Source: Aureimonas sp. OT7 (GTDB lineage: Bacteria; Pseudomonadota; Alphaproteobacteria; Rhizobiales; Rhizobiaceae). Taken from it: DNA of 64,000 nucleotides. Below the pieces are notes generated by a model, which was not told the DNA's origin, did no database searches, and saw only the letters and a program-made list of their open reading frames with translations. The stretch spans positions 3,323,501 through 3,387,500 of the forward strand of contig NZ_CP062167.1 of the NCBI RefSeq assembly GCF_014844055.1, written 5' to 3'. How positions within the stretch are numbered: position 1 is the first letter of the stretch; the number at the start of each line of letters is the position of its first letter. The translations under genes were made by a program, and so were the position numbers. Positions 1 to 8,734 of the stretch are shown one piece after another.

Positions 1-14
1 TGGGCTGCGCTGCG

Positions 15-1055
15 TCAGGCGGCGGTCAGGATCACCTTGACGCTCTGCGAGCGATCCAGTGCCAGGCGGAATGCCTCCACGACATCGGGCAAGGGGCGAC
101 GTGCCGTAATCAGCGTGGTCACGTCGATGGTACCGGAAGCGATCAGCTCGACGGCTTCCTCGAACACGTTGCCGAAGCGGAAAGACCCGAGAAGGTCGAT
201 TTCCTTGGACATGACGGAATTGGCCAGAACGGGCAGCTCGCCGGCGGCGAGGTTGCCGATCTGCACGATCGTACCGCCCCGTCGCACGGCCTTGATTGCC
301 GCATTCAGGCCGGCCGGCGAGCCAGTCGCCTCGAATACCACGTCCGGCGGTGTGCCCAATCCCTCGGCCAGATCCTGCTTCGATACATCCACGACGGGGG
401 AAAACCCGAGCTTCTGGCCGAAAGCCAGCGGCCCGGCGGCGATGTCAGCCATGGCCACCTGCGAAGCGCCCTTGTGCCGGGCCACCATGGCGGTCAGCAG
501 TCCGATGGGGCCGGCGCCCATGACCAGGGCATACCGGCCGGTCATGTCGCCTGCGCGCGACACGGCATGCAGACAGACGGACAGCGGCTCGGCAAGGGCG
601 GCCGCCTCCATGGGCAGGCTGTCCGGTATCTTCACGCATTGCGCCGGAATGGCGTCGAACTCGGTTGCAAATCCGCCCGCCATATGGGGCGTCTTGGAAG
701 CCGAGCCCATGAAGTAGATGTTCTCGCACAGGTTCTCCCGGCCCTCGCGGCAGGGCTTGCAATGGCCGCACCAGCGCGATGGGTTCACGGCCACGCGGTC
801 GCCGACGGCGAGGCCGGAAACCCCCTCCCCGAGCGCCGAGATCGTGCCCGCCACTTCGTGGCCGAGGGTCAACGGAGACGTCACCACGAAATCGCCCGTG
901 CGGGCATGGCGAAAGTAGTGCATGTCGGAACCGCAGATGCCGCCGGCTCCGAAGGCAACGCGCACCATGCCGGGCGCGACAGGCTGCAACGTCTCGTCTA
1001 CGAAACGCAGGTCTTCCGGTGCAAAGATCTTGGCGGCGCGTGCGGCGGTGCTCAT
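15..1055 (-). CDS. idnD: Zinc-dependent alcohol dehydrogenase, L-idonate 5-dehydrogenase type
   Basis: Medium-chain dehydrogenase/reductase of 346 residues, the usual length for the family. The N-terminal catalytic domain carries the zinc-binding GGICGSDMHY segment, the GHE motif and four closely spaced cysteines (CGHCKPCREGRENLC) for the structural zinc. The Rossmann part has GAGPIGLL. Among MDR enzymes the GSDMHYF segment and overall pattern best fit L-idonate/sorbitol dehydrogenases, which oxidise a polyol or sugar acid with NAD(P). The start at 1055 is chosen because GGAAAG lies just upstream; an in-frame ATG at 1064 is possible. It is transcribed away from the DUF3297 gene and has a GntR-type palindrome upstream. 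Exact substrate is not established. Confidence 0.85.
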   Translation of the reverse strand: MSTAARAAKIFAPEDLRFVDETLQPVAPGMVRVAFGAGGICGSDMHYFRHARTGDFVVTSPLTLGHEVAGTISALGEGVSGLAVGDRVAVNPSRWCGHCKPCREGRENLCENIYFMGSASKTPHMAGGFATEFDAIPAQCVKIPDSLPMEAAALAEPLSVCLHAVSRAGDMTGRYALVMGAGPIGLLTAMVARHKGASQVAMADIAAGPLAFGQKLGFSPVVDVSKQDLAEGLGTPPDVVFEATGSPAGLNAAIKAVRRGGTIVQIGNLAAGELPVLANSVMSKEIDLLGSFRFGNVFEEAVELIASGTIDVTTLITARRPLPDVVEAFRLALDRSQSVKVILTAA

Positions 1056-1083
1056 GCTTTCCATCCCATGGCGATGTCAGACA

Positions 1084-1098
1084 ATTGGCCTGACCAAT
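1084..1098. promoter_or_regulatory. GntR(FadR)-type operator candidate upstream of idnD
   Basis: ATTGG-CCTGA-CCAAT is an inverted repeat 29 bases upstream of the idnD start. It resembles the ATTGGTnnnACCAAT sites bound by PdhR/LldR-type GntR regulators. No regulator gene lies next to it; the assignment rests only on the sequence pattern. Confidence 0.4.
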
Positions 1099-1238
1099 AG
1101 CATCCCGGCTGTGTGCCGTACGGGTGGGGCTAAGTCAATGGCGGCCCGCCGCCGCACGGGTTGTGGCTCGGCGGTTTCGCAGGAGCGCCAAATGGTCTAT
1201 TGGCGCGATATGCAACCGACGGAACGAAGGATTTTTCA

Positions 1239-1475
1239 ATGTCCGATATGCCGGATCGCCTGTCCGTGGATCCCGACAGCCCCTACTACGATGAGGAGCT
1301 GCTTCAGAAGGGCATAGGGATTCGCTTCAAGGGAGAAGAGAAGACCAATGTGGAAGAGTATTGCGTCAGCGAGGGCTGGGTGCGCGTCAGCCTCGGCAAG
1401 TCGGTCGACCGGCGTGGAAAGCCGCTGACGATGAAGTTGACGGGCCCGGTCGAGCCCTATCTTCGTTCCGAGTGA
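1239..1475 (+). CDS. DUF3297 family protein
   Basis: Small conserved protein of 78 residues. The sequence contains the family pattern DRLSVDPDSPYYDEELL, GIGIRFKGEEKTNVEEYC and a lysine-rich C-terminal strand ending in a VEPYL motif, which is typical of the DUF3297 family common in Alpha- and Gammaproteobacteria. Function is unknown. The start at 1239 is chosen over the upstream in-frame TTG at 1161 because GAAGG lies 8 bases upstream and because family members begin at this methionine. It stands alone and is followed by a rho-independent terminator. Confidence 0.85.
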   Translation: MSDMPDRLSVDPDSPYYDEELLQKGIGIRFKGEEKTNVEEYCVSEGWVRVSLGKSVDRRGKPLTMKLTGPVEPYLRSE

Positions 1476-1480
1476 TATTC

Positions 1481-1516
1481 GCGCCGCGAACCGCTTGACA
1501 GGATCGCGGCGCTTTT
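1481..1516 (+). terminator. Rho-independent terminator after the DUF3297 gene
   Basis: Perfect 9-base arms GCGCCGCGA / TCGCGGCGC followed by TTTT, starting five bases after the DUF3297 stop codon. The loop contains the -35 element of the tRNA-Met promoter. Confidence 0.75.
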
Positions 1517-1523
1517 CCTATAT
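1495..1523 (+). promoter_or_regulatory. Sigma-70-type promoter for tRNA-Met
   Basis: TTGACA (1495-1500), 17-base spacer, CTATAT (1518-1523), about 57 bases before the mature tRNA 5' end. The -35 box sits inside the loop of the preceding terminator hairpin. Confidence 0.6.
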
Positions 1524-1579
1524 CGCGCCACCGTCGACGCAAGCGTCCGGCGGTTTGCTACGGGCCTTTGGCCCTGCGT

Positions 1580-1656
1580 GGCGGAGTAGCTCAGTTGGTT
1601 AGAGCAGCGGAATCATAATCCGCGTGTCGGGGGTTCAAGTCCCTCCTCCGCTACCA
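1580..1656 (+). tRNA. tRNA-Met (anticodon CAT)
   Basis: 77-base cloverleaf with a paired acceptor stem GGCGGAG / CTCCGCT (first pair G-U), D arm GCTC/GAGC, anticodon stem GCGGA/TCCGC with loop ATCATAA (anticodon CAT), TTCAAGT T-loop and encoded ACCA end. The form matches elongator methionine tRNA of Alphaproteobacteria; it lacks the initiator features. A lysidine-type tRNA-Ile cannot be formally excluded from sequence alone, but the stems do not resemble that tRNA. Its 3' 44 bases plus 4 bases beyond recur at 41926. Confidence 0.92.
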
Positions 1657-1660
1657 CTTC
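1613..1660 (+). repeat. Left copy of a 48-base direct repeat (attL-like)
   Basis: From the anticodon through the tRNA 3' end and four bases beyond (…ctaccacttc). The copy at 41926-41973 matches it at 45 of 48 positions in the same orientation; the match stops sharply after the final c. This is the arrangement left by integration of an element into a tRNA 3' end. Confidence 0.8.
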
Positions 1661-1744
1661 CTGCCTTTCAATGTGGGGCTTTGGCGCAGCCAGATGCCGA
1701 CCCTGCGGCGGTCAGCCAAGGCAAGCTGCGGCCGGCGTTTATTT

Positions 1745-1764
1745 TTGACTGTTCAATCAGTCAG
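1745..1764. promoter_or_regulatory. Palindromic operator, site 1 of 3
   Basis: TTGACTG-N6-CAGTCAG, 90 bases before the GMC oxidoreductase start. It shares the 7-6-7 architecture and sequence (YTGAYTG-N6-CARTCAR) with sites at 10457 and 20939. The left arm also forms a possible -35 box. Confidence 0.55.
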
Positions 1765-1853
1765 TACGGATCTATGATCGATGATCTCGATTTCGCGGCC
1801 CGATGCGTCCTGATCAGAGCGCATCCACCCGCTGGAGCGCGGAAGGTTTGCTC

Positions 1854-3545
1854 ATGCGTGCTCGAACCGAGAAGCTCGTCGGCCGCTTCGACTACATCAT
1901 TGTCGGGGGTGGATCGGCCGGGTGCGTGCTGGCCGCCCGACTTACCGAGAACCTCGATACGACGGTGTTGTTGTTGGAAGCCGGACCGCCGGATAGTGGC
2001 TTGATGATGAAAATTCCGGCTGGGGTCTACAGGGTCTATCACAATCCCAAATGGACCTGGCGCTTCGAAAGCGAGCCGCAGGCCGAACTGAATCATCGAA
2101 GGATTCCCGTGCCCCGCGGTCGGACCCTTGGCGGATCGTCATCGGTCAACTCGCTGGTCTACCTGCGCGGTCATCCGGCGGATTACGATGGCTGGGCTGC
2201 AGAGGGGCTGACGGAGTGGGGCTATGCAAACTGCCTGCCGTACTTTCGCAAGTCGGAAACCAGCGACAGGGGGCCGTCACTGCATCGCGGTGGCAATGGG
2301 CCCCTCCACGTCCAGCAGGGCCGCTTGCAATCAACGATCTTCGATCGTTTCCAGGAAGCCGCGGCTTCGGCCGGCCACCGCATCGTCGACGACCTGAACG
2401 GACCGGATGCAGTCGGCTTCGGCCGCATGGATGCGACGAAGATTGGCGGACGTCGCTGCAGTGCCGCCGTCGCATATCTGCACCCGGCCATGAGCCGCGC
2501 CAACCTGACGGTCCGTACGAATTCGCTCACACACAAGGTGAACGTCGTTTCCGGTCAGGCGGTCGGCGTGACCTACCAGCGAGGCGGAGAACTGGTCACC
2601 GTCCATGCCGATCGCGAGGTGATCCTGTGCGGGGGCGCCATCCATTCCCCGCAGCTGCTGATGCTTTCCGGCATCGGCCCGGCGCAGGACCTGCGCCGCC
2701 ACCGCATACCCGTCGTGGCCGACAGTCCCTTCGTGGGCCGGAACCTGCAGGACCATCTCAATCTGGGATTGTCGTTCCAGTGCACCGAAAACGTATCCCA
2801 TGCCTGGATGGGAACGCCGGCCGGCAAACTTCGCGTCGGCCTGCAATGGCTGATCGATCAAAGCGGCCCGGCCGCATCGAACATCTGGGAGGTTGGCGGT
2901 TTCGCTTGCGTTACGCCGGGCGCACGGCTTCCGGGCGTTCACTATCATCTTGGACCGATGAAGATCGATACGCGCCCGGATGGACGCTTCTCCCTGTCGA
3001 ACGGTTTTTCGCTGCATATGTCCCAGACACGCCAGCATAGCACCGGCAGTGTCACACTACGCAGCGGCTCGGTACAGGACGCGCCCGTCATCGACTTCAA
3101 CTTCCTGTCCGACCCTCGCGACCTGATCGCGCTGCGCAATGGGGTGCGCATCACGCGCGAGATCGTAAACCAGCCCGCCATGCAGCGGCTGGGAACACAG
3201 GAAGACCTGCCCGGCGCCGGACTGTCCAGCGATCAGCAGATCGACGATGCCCTGCGGGCGCATCTTGCGACGGAATTCCACCCGAGTTGCACCTGCAGGA
3301 TGGGCACTGGCGAGCAAGCCGTCGTGGATCCGGAATTACGGGTCATCGGCGTCGGCGGGCTACGCATTGTAGACGCGTCGGTCATGCCGAATATCGTCGG
3401 CGCCAACCTTAACGCTACGGTTATCATGATTGCCGAAAAGGCGGCCGACATGATCAGGGGCGTACGTCCGCTTCAGCCCGACCCGATCAGTCCGCAATCG
3501 GCCGTGGTTCTGGCCGAGCTGCGCGGTTCAACCGCGCTTGAATAA
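1854..3545 (+). CDS. GMC-family FAD-dependent oxidoreductase (choline dehydrogenase-like)
   Basis: 563-residue glucose-methanol-choline family flavoenzyme that oxidises an alcohol to an aldehyde or ketone. The N-terminal FAD motif DYIIVGGGSAGCVLAARL and the GMC signature around GRTLGGSSSVN are present, as is the C-terminal active-site segment FHPSCTCRMG and a terminal GANLNATVIMIAEK. The start at 1854 is chosen because GGAAGG lies 7 bases upstream; the in-frame ATG at 1803 has no ribosome binding site. First gene inside the island. Its 3' end overlaps the convergent ABC ATPase gene by 59 bases. A palindromic operator lies upstream, so it is probably co-regulated with the amidase and aminotransferase clusters. 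Substrate unknown. Confidence 0.88.
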   Translation: MRARTEKLVGRFDYIIVGGGSAGCVLAARLTENLDTTVLLLEAGPPDSGLMMKIPAGVYRVYHNPKWTWRFESEPQAELNHRRIPVPRGRTLGGSSSVNSLVYLRGHPADYDGWAAEGLTEWGYANCLPYFRKSETSDRGPSLHRGGNGPLHVQQGRLQSTIFDRFQEAAASAGHRIVDDLNGPDAVGFGRMDATKIGGRRCSAAVAYLHPAMSRANLTVRTNSLTHKVNVVSGQAVGVTYQRGGELVTVHADREVILCGGAIHSPQLLMLSGIGPAQDLRRHRIPVVADSPFVGRNLQDHLNLGLSFQCTENVSHAWMGTPAGKLRVGLQWLIDQSGPAASNIWEVGGFACVTPGARLPGVHYHLGPMKIDTRPDGRFSLSNGFSLHMSQTRQHSTGSVTLRSGSVQDAPVIDFNFLSDPRDLIALRNGVRITREIVNQPAMQRLGTQEDLPGAGLSSDQQIDDALRAHLATEFHPSCTCRMGTGEQAVVDPELRVIGVGGLRIVDASVMPNIVGANLNATVIMIAEKAADMIRGVRPLQPDPISPQSAVVLAELRGSTALE

Positions 3546-5157
3546 GGGAATCCAGCCAGCCGACCGACATATCCGGTACCGATGCCAGCAGTTTTTCCGT
3601 GTAGGGCGCCTGCGGCGGCGTGAATACCGCGCCCGTGGGCCCCTGCTGTACGATACGCCCTTCCTGCATCACGACGACGCGATCGGCAATCGCGCGTACC
3701 ACTTCGATATCATGCGTGATGAACAGATAGGAAACGCCGAGCTTGCGCTGCAGGTCCACCAGCATCCGCAGGACATCGGCCTGGACCACCTTATCCAGAG
3801 CCGAAGTGATCTCATCGCAGACGATCAGTTCGGGGTCCGCCGCCAGCGCACGGGCGATTGCGACGCGTTGCTTTTGCCCCCCTGAAAGCTGCCCCGGCAA
3901 ACGATCCAGATGGGTTTCGTTCAGCTCCACGAGTCTCAGCAGTTCCACCACCCGCGTATCGCGCTTGGCACCGGTGAGCCCATGGTACAGCTGGACGGGG
4001 CGCCCGATGATCTGACGCACGGTCGTGCGCGGGTTGAGGGCGGTATCGGCGGACTGGTAGATAAGCTGAATCCGGCGCTTGAGGCCGAGGGGCCTTCCGG
4101 CCATCGTCGGGGGCAGAATCGCACCGTCGAAGACACATCTACCGGTGGACGGTTCCTTCAGCCCCGTAACGACGCGGCCGAGTGTCGATTTGCCAGAGCC
4201 TGACTCGCCGACGATCGCGACGGTTTCCCCGCGCCGGATATCGAAGTTGATATCCGCCAGCACTTCGAATTTTCCGTAATGCGCGGTCAACGACTGGATG
4301 GACAGGATCGGCTCGGCTTGGCGTTCGTCCGGCGGCTGGCTGGCGGGGGACATTTCGTGCACCGCCCACAAGCTTCTTGTGTAGGGGTGCGCCGGCGCAT
4401 CCATGATCTGCCGTATCGGCCCCTCTTCAACGACTTCGCCGAAGCGCAGCACGGCAACGCGATTAGCGATCTGCGCAACCACTGCAAGATCGTGCGTGAT
4501 GTATATGGCAGCGACGTGGAACTCTTCGATGACCTTCCGGATCGAGATCAACACCTCGACCTGGGTGGTGACGTCCAGTGCGGTCGTCGGTTCGTCGAAA
4601 ACGATCAATGCCGGGTTGCAGATCATCGCCATGGCAACCATTGCGCGCTGCAGCTGGCCGCCGGATACCTGGTGCGGATAGCGCGTGCCGAAGGTTTCGG
4701 GGTTCGGAAGCTGCAACGCCCTGAACAGGGCGACGGCGCGCGCCTCCGCAACGGACCGCTTCATGCCGCCGCGATCCACGGCCGCCGAGATCACCTGCTG
4801 CATGAGGCGGTGGGCGGGGTTGAACGCGGCCTGAGCGCTTTGCGCGATGTAGGCTACGGTGGTTCCCCGCAGCTTCCGCCTGGCGTCCTCGGGAATGGCA
4901 AGCAGGTCCACGCCTGCCAACCGCACCGAGCCCGACGTCACTCTTGCGCCCGGCCTAAGATAACCGAGGGCAGACAGCCCAATGGTCGACTTTCCGGCTC
5001 CGGACTCGCCGACAAGGCCCAGCACCTCGCCGGGGCAGACCCTGAAGCTCACGCCCTTGACAATCGGCAACCAAGACTCGTTCGCGCATGCCTCGATGCG
5101 CAGATCCGAAATTTCGATGACGGGCTTACGGTCCGTTTGTGGTGCTGTGTGCGTCAT
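3487..5157 (-). CDS. Dipeptide/oligopeptide ABC transporter, fused double ATPase (DppDF type)
   Basis: 556 residues with two complete ABC ATPase domains in one chain. Domain 1 (about 10-260) has Walker A GESGAGKST, signature VSGGQLQR and Walker B VFDEPTTALD. Domain 2 (about 285-530) has GESGSGKST, LSGGQKQR and a Walker B ending CDEITSALD, with Ile where Pro is usual. It energises uptake through the two permeases encoded just upstream (4-base gap). Fused DppD-DppF proteins are common in rhizobia. It belongs to an operon running from 10336 down to 3487: two binding proteins, two permeases, ATPase. Confidence 0.93.
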   Translation of the reverse strand: MTHTAPQTDRKPVIEISDLRIEACANESWLPIVKGVSFRVCPGEVLGLVGESGAGKSTIGLSALGYLRPGARVTSGSVRLAGVDLLAIPEDARRKLRGTTVAYIAQSAQAAFNPAHRLMQQVISAAVDRGGMKRSVAEARAVALFRALQLPNPETFGTRYPHQVSGGQLQRAMVAMAMICNPALIVFDEPTTALDVTTQVEVLISIRKVIEEFHVAAIYITHDLAVVAQIANRVAVLRFGEVVEEGPIRQIMDAPAHPYTRSLWAVHEMSPASQPPDERQAEPILSIQSLTAHYGKFEVLADINFDIRRGETVAIVGESGSGKSTLGRVVTGLKEPSTGRCVFDGAILPPTMAGRPLGLKRRIQLIYQSADTALNPRTTVRQIIGRPVQLYHGLTGAKRDTRVVELLRLVELNETHLDRLPGQLSGGQKQRVAIARALAADPELIVCDEITSALDKVVQADVLRMLVDLQRKLGVSYLFITHDIEVVRAIADRVVVMQEGRIVQQGPTGAVFTPPQAPYTEKLLASVPDMSVGWLDSLIQARLNRAARPEPRPIAD

Positions 5158-5161
5158 GGTC

Positions 5162-6052
5162 TCAGCTTTCCTCGGTCAGACCGCTGGCGCGATGCAGCAT
5201 CCAATCCACCACGAAATTGACCGCAATCGCCAGAAGGGCGATCGCCGCTGCCGGGATGAGGGGCGTGATGTCCCCCATGTTGATGAGCGCGGCATTGTCA
5301 CGAACCATCGACCCCCACTCCGCCAGGGGCGGCTGGATGCCGACCCCCAGAAAGGACAGCGCCGCAATGGAGAGGAAGATGAAGCAGAACCGCATCCCCA
5401 GCTCGGACAGAAGCAGCGGAAGGATATTGGGAACGATCTCATGGATCGATACCCAGACAAGGCTTTCGCCGCGGGCGCGCGACGCTTCGACGAAATCGAG
5501 ATTGGCGACGTTCAGTGCCGCTGCTCGCGAGATCCGATAGAATCTCGTCGACGTCAGAACCGAGATGATGAGGATCAGGTTCGGAATGGAAGAACCGAAG
5601 ATCGACAGGATCATCAATATGAAGATGAGGTCCGGTACCGACATGACCGCATCGACGATACGCGAGATGATCTGGTCGATCACGCCGCCCACCAGCGCCG
5701 AGAATACGCCGAGCAGGCAGCCGATCGAAAATGAAATGATGGTGGTGACCAGAGCGATCGAGATGGAGTTGCGCGCGCCGAAGATGAGGCGCGAAAGGTA
5801 GTCCCGGCCAAGCTGGTCGGTTCCGAGCCAGTGGGCGGAGCTCCACGCCTCGAACGGCACGCGAGACACGACCTCCACTTCGCCATAGGGCGCGAGCCCC
5901 GACGCGAAGATGGCCACGAAGGCATAGAGCGCGACGACCACCATGCCGAACTTGGCCGTCAGGGGTGCCGATCGAAGCAGCATCCAGGCACGAAGGCGAA
6001 GGCCGGGATGGGCGATCGATGGGGCGATGCTCTGTTCCATGACCTTCCTCAT
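5162..6052 (-). CDS. Peptide/nickel-type ABC transporter permease, DppC-like
   Basis: 296-residue inner-membrane permease with about six hydrophobic segments and the cytoplasmic coupling (EAA) loop VEASRARGESLVW. The N-terminal OppC_N-like region and the GTDQLGRDYLSRLIFGAR motif are characteristic of DppC/OppC. Its start overlaps the end of the DppB-like gene by four bases (ATGA), so the two are translationally coupled and form the channel. Confidence 0.93.
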   Translation of the reverse strand: MRKVMEQSIAPSIAHPGLRLRAWMLLRSAPLTAKFGMVVVALYAFVAIFASGLAPYGEVEVVSRVPFEAWSSAHWLGTDQLGRDYLSRLIFGARNSISIALVTTIISFSIGCLLGVFSALVGGVIDQIISRIVDAVMSVPDLIFILMILSIFGSSIPNLILIISVLTSTRFYRISRAAALNVANLDFVEASRARGESLVWVSIHEIVPNILPLLLSELGMRFCFIFLSIAALSFLGVGIQPPLAEWGSMVRDNAALINMGDITPLIPAAAIALLAIAVNFVVDWMLHRASGLTEES

Positions 6053-7014
6053 CGTGGATGCAGGAGACGCGGATTGCTGACGATCGATATGATGTCAGCA
6101 ATGAGATTGAACCCGATATACGCCACCGCGAAAATGAGCGCGCATGCCTGGATGACGGGTACGTCTCGATTGCGGACCGCGTCGATCATGGCTTGTCCGA
6201 CACCCGGATAGACGAAAACAACTTCGATGACGACGACACCGGAAATCAGGTACGCGAGGTTCAGCGCTACAACGCTGGCTATGGGTCCGACGGCATTTGG
6301 AAGCGCTTCACGCAGGATGACCCTGCGCTCCGGTTCCCCTTTAAGGCGCGCCATCTCGATGTATGGACTGGCCATAACCGAAAGAATGGCCGCCCGCGTG
6401 TTGCGCACCATATGCGCCAGGATGACGAGCAGGAGCGTCAGGATGGGCAGTATCATGCGATAGAGCTGCTCGCCGAAGTCCATGCCGTTCCGGATGCCCG
6501 CCATGGATGGGAACCAGTTCAGCTTCACGGCGAAGAGCATCATGACAATGTAGGCAACGAAGAACTCCGGCAGGGAGATCGAAGCCAGGGTCGTGGTCGA
6601 CAGGAAGCGGTCGATGAAGCGGCCTCGGAACCTGACACAGACGATACCGAGTACGATCGCCAGGGGAACCGCTATCAAAGCGGTGATCGTTGCCAGCGTC
6701 AGGGTGTTGGCAAGGCGCGGCCCGAGCACCGCCATCACCGGGCGTCCTGCGAAGGACGTACCCATATCGCCGCTGACGGCGCCGCCGAGCCAGCCGACGT
6801 ACCGCCATAGCGCGGGCTGGTCTAGGCCAAGTTTGAGTTCCATCGCCTGCACGGCGGCCGGCGTCGCGTTCTGTCCCAGGATCGCGGATGCGTAGCTTCC
6901 CGGTAGCAGGCTGACCGAAAAGAAAATGATGAGCGATACGATCAGGAGGCTCAAGGCTCCCAGGCCGATCCGGCTGACAACCATGGACAGGATCGGATGT
7001 GACGTTCGGGTCAT
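6049..7014 (-). CDS. Peptide/nickel-type ABC transporter permease, DppB-like
   Basis: 321-residue permease of the DppB/OppB type. An N-terminal membrane segment is followed by LPGSYASAILG and LGLDQPALWRYVGWL, characteristic of this subunit, and by the coupling loop EMARLKGEPERRVILREALPN. It pairs with the DppC-like permease encoded immediately downstream. About 70 bases separate it from the preceding binding-protein gene. Confidence 0.93.
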   Translation of the reverse strand: MTRTSHPILSMVVSRIGLGALSLLIVSLIIFFSVSLLPGSYASAILGQNATPAAVQAMELKLGLDQPALWRYVGWLGGAVSGDMGTSFAGRPVMAVLGPRLANTLTLATITALIAVPLAIVLGIVCVRFRGRFIDRFLSTTTLASISLPEFFVAYIVMMLFAVKLNWFPSMAGIRNGMDFGEQLYRMILPILTLLLVILAHMVRNTRAAILSVMASPYIEMARLKGEPERRVILREALPNAVGPIASVVALNLAYLISGVVVIEVVFVYPGVGQAMIDAVRNRDVPVIQACALIFAVAYIGFNLIADIISIVSNPRLLHPR

Positions 7015-7083
7015 GCGCGCGGTCTCCGGCGGCTACCGTGTGGATAGAACGTGCCACAAACTTGGCTGTCGGGGGTTTGCGGT

Positions 7084-8688
7084 TCAGGCGTCAATACGCC
7101 ACCAGCGTTCCGAACACCGATGATTGTCCGCCGGAAGGATTCCTCCGGTCTGGCCATGCCCGATCGCGCGGCTCATCGCCAGTCGCCAGGATACGAAGGC
7201 GACCGTAATCACACCGCCGTCGTCGTGCAGGATCTGCTGCATCTCGCGGTACCGTTCGGCACGTATCGCTTCATCCTGTTCGGAATGGGCAAGGCCGTGG
7301 AGCTCGTCGAAGCGCGTATTCCTGAAGCCGGTATTGTTCCACGGGGCATTCGATGTGTAGGAGGTTGCGAAGAGCCAGTCGAGCGTTGCTCGGCCATACC
7401 AGTCCGCCGCGTTGAATGGCTTTACCAGCCAGACATTGTCCCAATACCCATCATCGGCTTCCTGGACGACGTTGATCGTGATGCCGGCCTTGGCGGCGTG
7501 CTCGCGGTAAAGGACGGCCGCGTCGATGGCCCCGGGAAAGGCTGAATCCGCCACTGACAGGTCGACGGTCAGTCCTTCGATACCCGCGTCGGCCAGAAGC
7601 TTGCGGGCAGCCTCCGGATCGTACCGGTGCTGCGGCGGGGTAGCGCTCCAGAGTTTCATGATGTCGGCGACCGGGTTGTCGTCACCGACAGCGGCCTCCC
7701 CCAGGAAGACCTTCGCAATGATGTCATCGCGATCCATGGCCAGCTTCATGGCCTGCCGGACCGCCGGATTGTCGAAGGGGGAGGTGGAAGTATTCATGTC
7801 GAAGGTCAGGTGCCGCAGGCTCGGTGTGCGATGAATGACGAACTGCGGATTACGCTCGATCAGCGCAATGTTGCGAATATCGACATCCTCTATGACATCG
7901 ACCTCGCCGGTCAAAAGTGCATTGAGCCGCGCGTTCCGATCCGGAATGGCGATGAACTCCACGGCATCGAAATATGGCAGGCCGGGCTTGTGATAGTCGG
8001 AATTGCGCACCAGGCGGGCGGCCATGCCCGGCTCGAAACTTTCCAGACGGAAAGCGCCTGTCCCTATTCCACTTTCCCAGTCGATCCCGCCCCCATCCCT
8101 GGCCGGAAAGATGGACAGGTGATAGTCCGAGAGGAGATAGGGGAAGTCGGCGTTACCGTCTTTCAAGGTGACGACGAGACGGTCGTCCCCCTCCAGTTCC
8201 ATTCGATCGATCTGGCCGACGATCGGGAGTGCGCCCGAGGTGCTGCCCTCGCCCATATGGTGACGAAGCGATTCCATGGCATCGACGCCGGTGAAAGGCC
8301 GTCCATCGTGGAACCGTACGTCCCGCCGCAGGGTGAATACCCATTGGCGCGCGTCGCTGCTGCTTTCCCAACTGACAGCAAGGTCTCCGGCAAGCGAGCC
8401 ATCGGGAAGGATCTCGACCAGATTATTGCAAAGCGCGCCGTTGAAGGCGGCCCCGCACATGACCGTGCTCCAGCTTCCCGGCTCCAGCGTATCCTGCTGC
8501 GAACCATCGTTCACACCATACTTCAGCGACCCACCCTGGCGGGGGCCATCCTCGGCAAAGGTGAATGAAGGTAGCAGGCCAAGACCCGCGCCCGCGGCCG
8601 CCCCTACGATAAGCGCGCGACGTGTGGGCCGGAACGCGGCCGAGGCGCACAGGATCTGATCTGCAATGGTCGTATCCCGTTTACTCAT
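7084..8688 (-). CDS. ABC transporter substrate-binding protein, family 5 (first copy)
   Basis: 534-residue periplasmic binding protein of the SBP_bac_5 (dipeptide/oligopeptide) family. It begins with a Tat-type signal containing twin arginine (TRRALIVGAAAG) and an Ala-rich hydrophobic stretch ending near residue 45. GGAGG lies 7 bases before the ATG. It is the second of two tandem binding proteins in this operon; the pair share many motifs (LRHLTFDM / LRHFTFDM, the LLSDYHLSI segment, LTGEVDVIEDVDIRN), so they are recent paralogues. Together they may widen ligand range for the single DppBCDF-like transporter. Confidence 0.92.
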   Translation of the reverse strand: MSKRDTTIADQILCASAAFRPTRRALIVGAAAGAGLGLLPSFTFAEDGPRQGGSLKYGVNDGSQQDTLEPGSWSTVMCGAAFNGALCNNLVEILPDGSLAGDLAVSWESSSDARQWVFTLRRDVRFHDGRPFTGVDAMESLRHHMGEGSTSGALPIVGQIDRMELEGDDRLVVTLKDGNADFPYLLSDYHLSIFPARDGGGIDWESGIGTGAFRLESFEPGMAARLVRNSDYHKPGLPYFDAVEFIAIPDRNARLNALLTGEVDVIEDVDIRNIALIERNPQFVIHRTPSLRHLTFDMNTSTSPFDNPAVRQAMKLAMDRDDIIAKVFLGEAAVGDDNPVADIMKLWSATPPQHRYDPEAARKLLADAGIEGLTVDLSVADSAFPGAIDAAVLYREHAAKAGITINVVQEADDGYWDNVWLVKPFNAADWYGRATLDWLFATSYTSNAPWNNTGFRNTRFDELHGLAHSEQDEAIRAERYREMQQILHDDGGVITVAFVSWRLAMSRAIGHGQTGGILPADNHRCSERWWRIDA

Positions 8689-8734
8689 ATGGCAGCCTCC
8701 GGTCGCAAGAGACGGGTTTGAGTGATGTCGCGTA

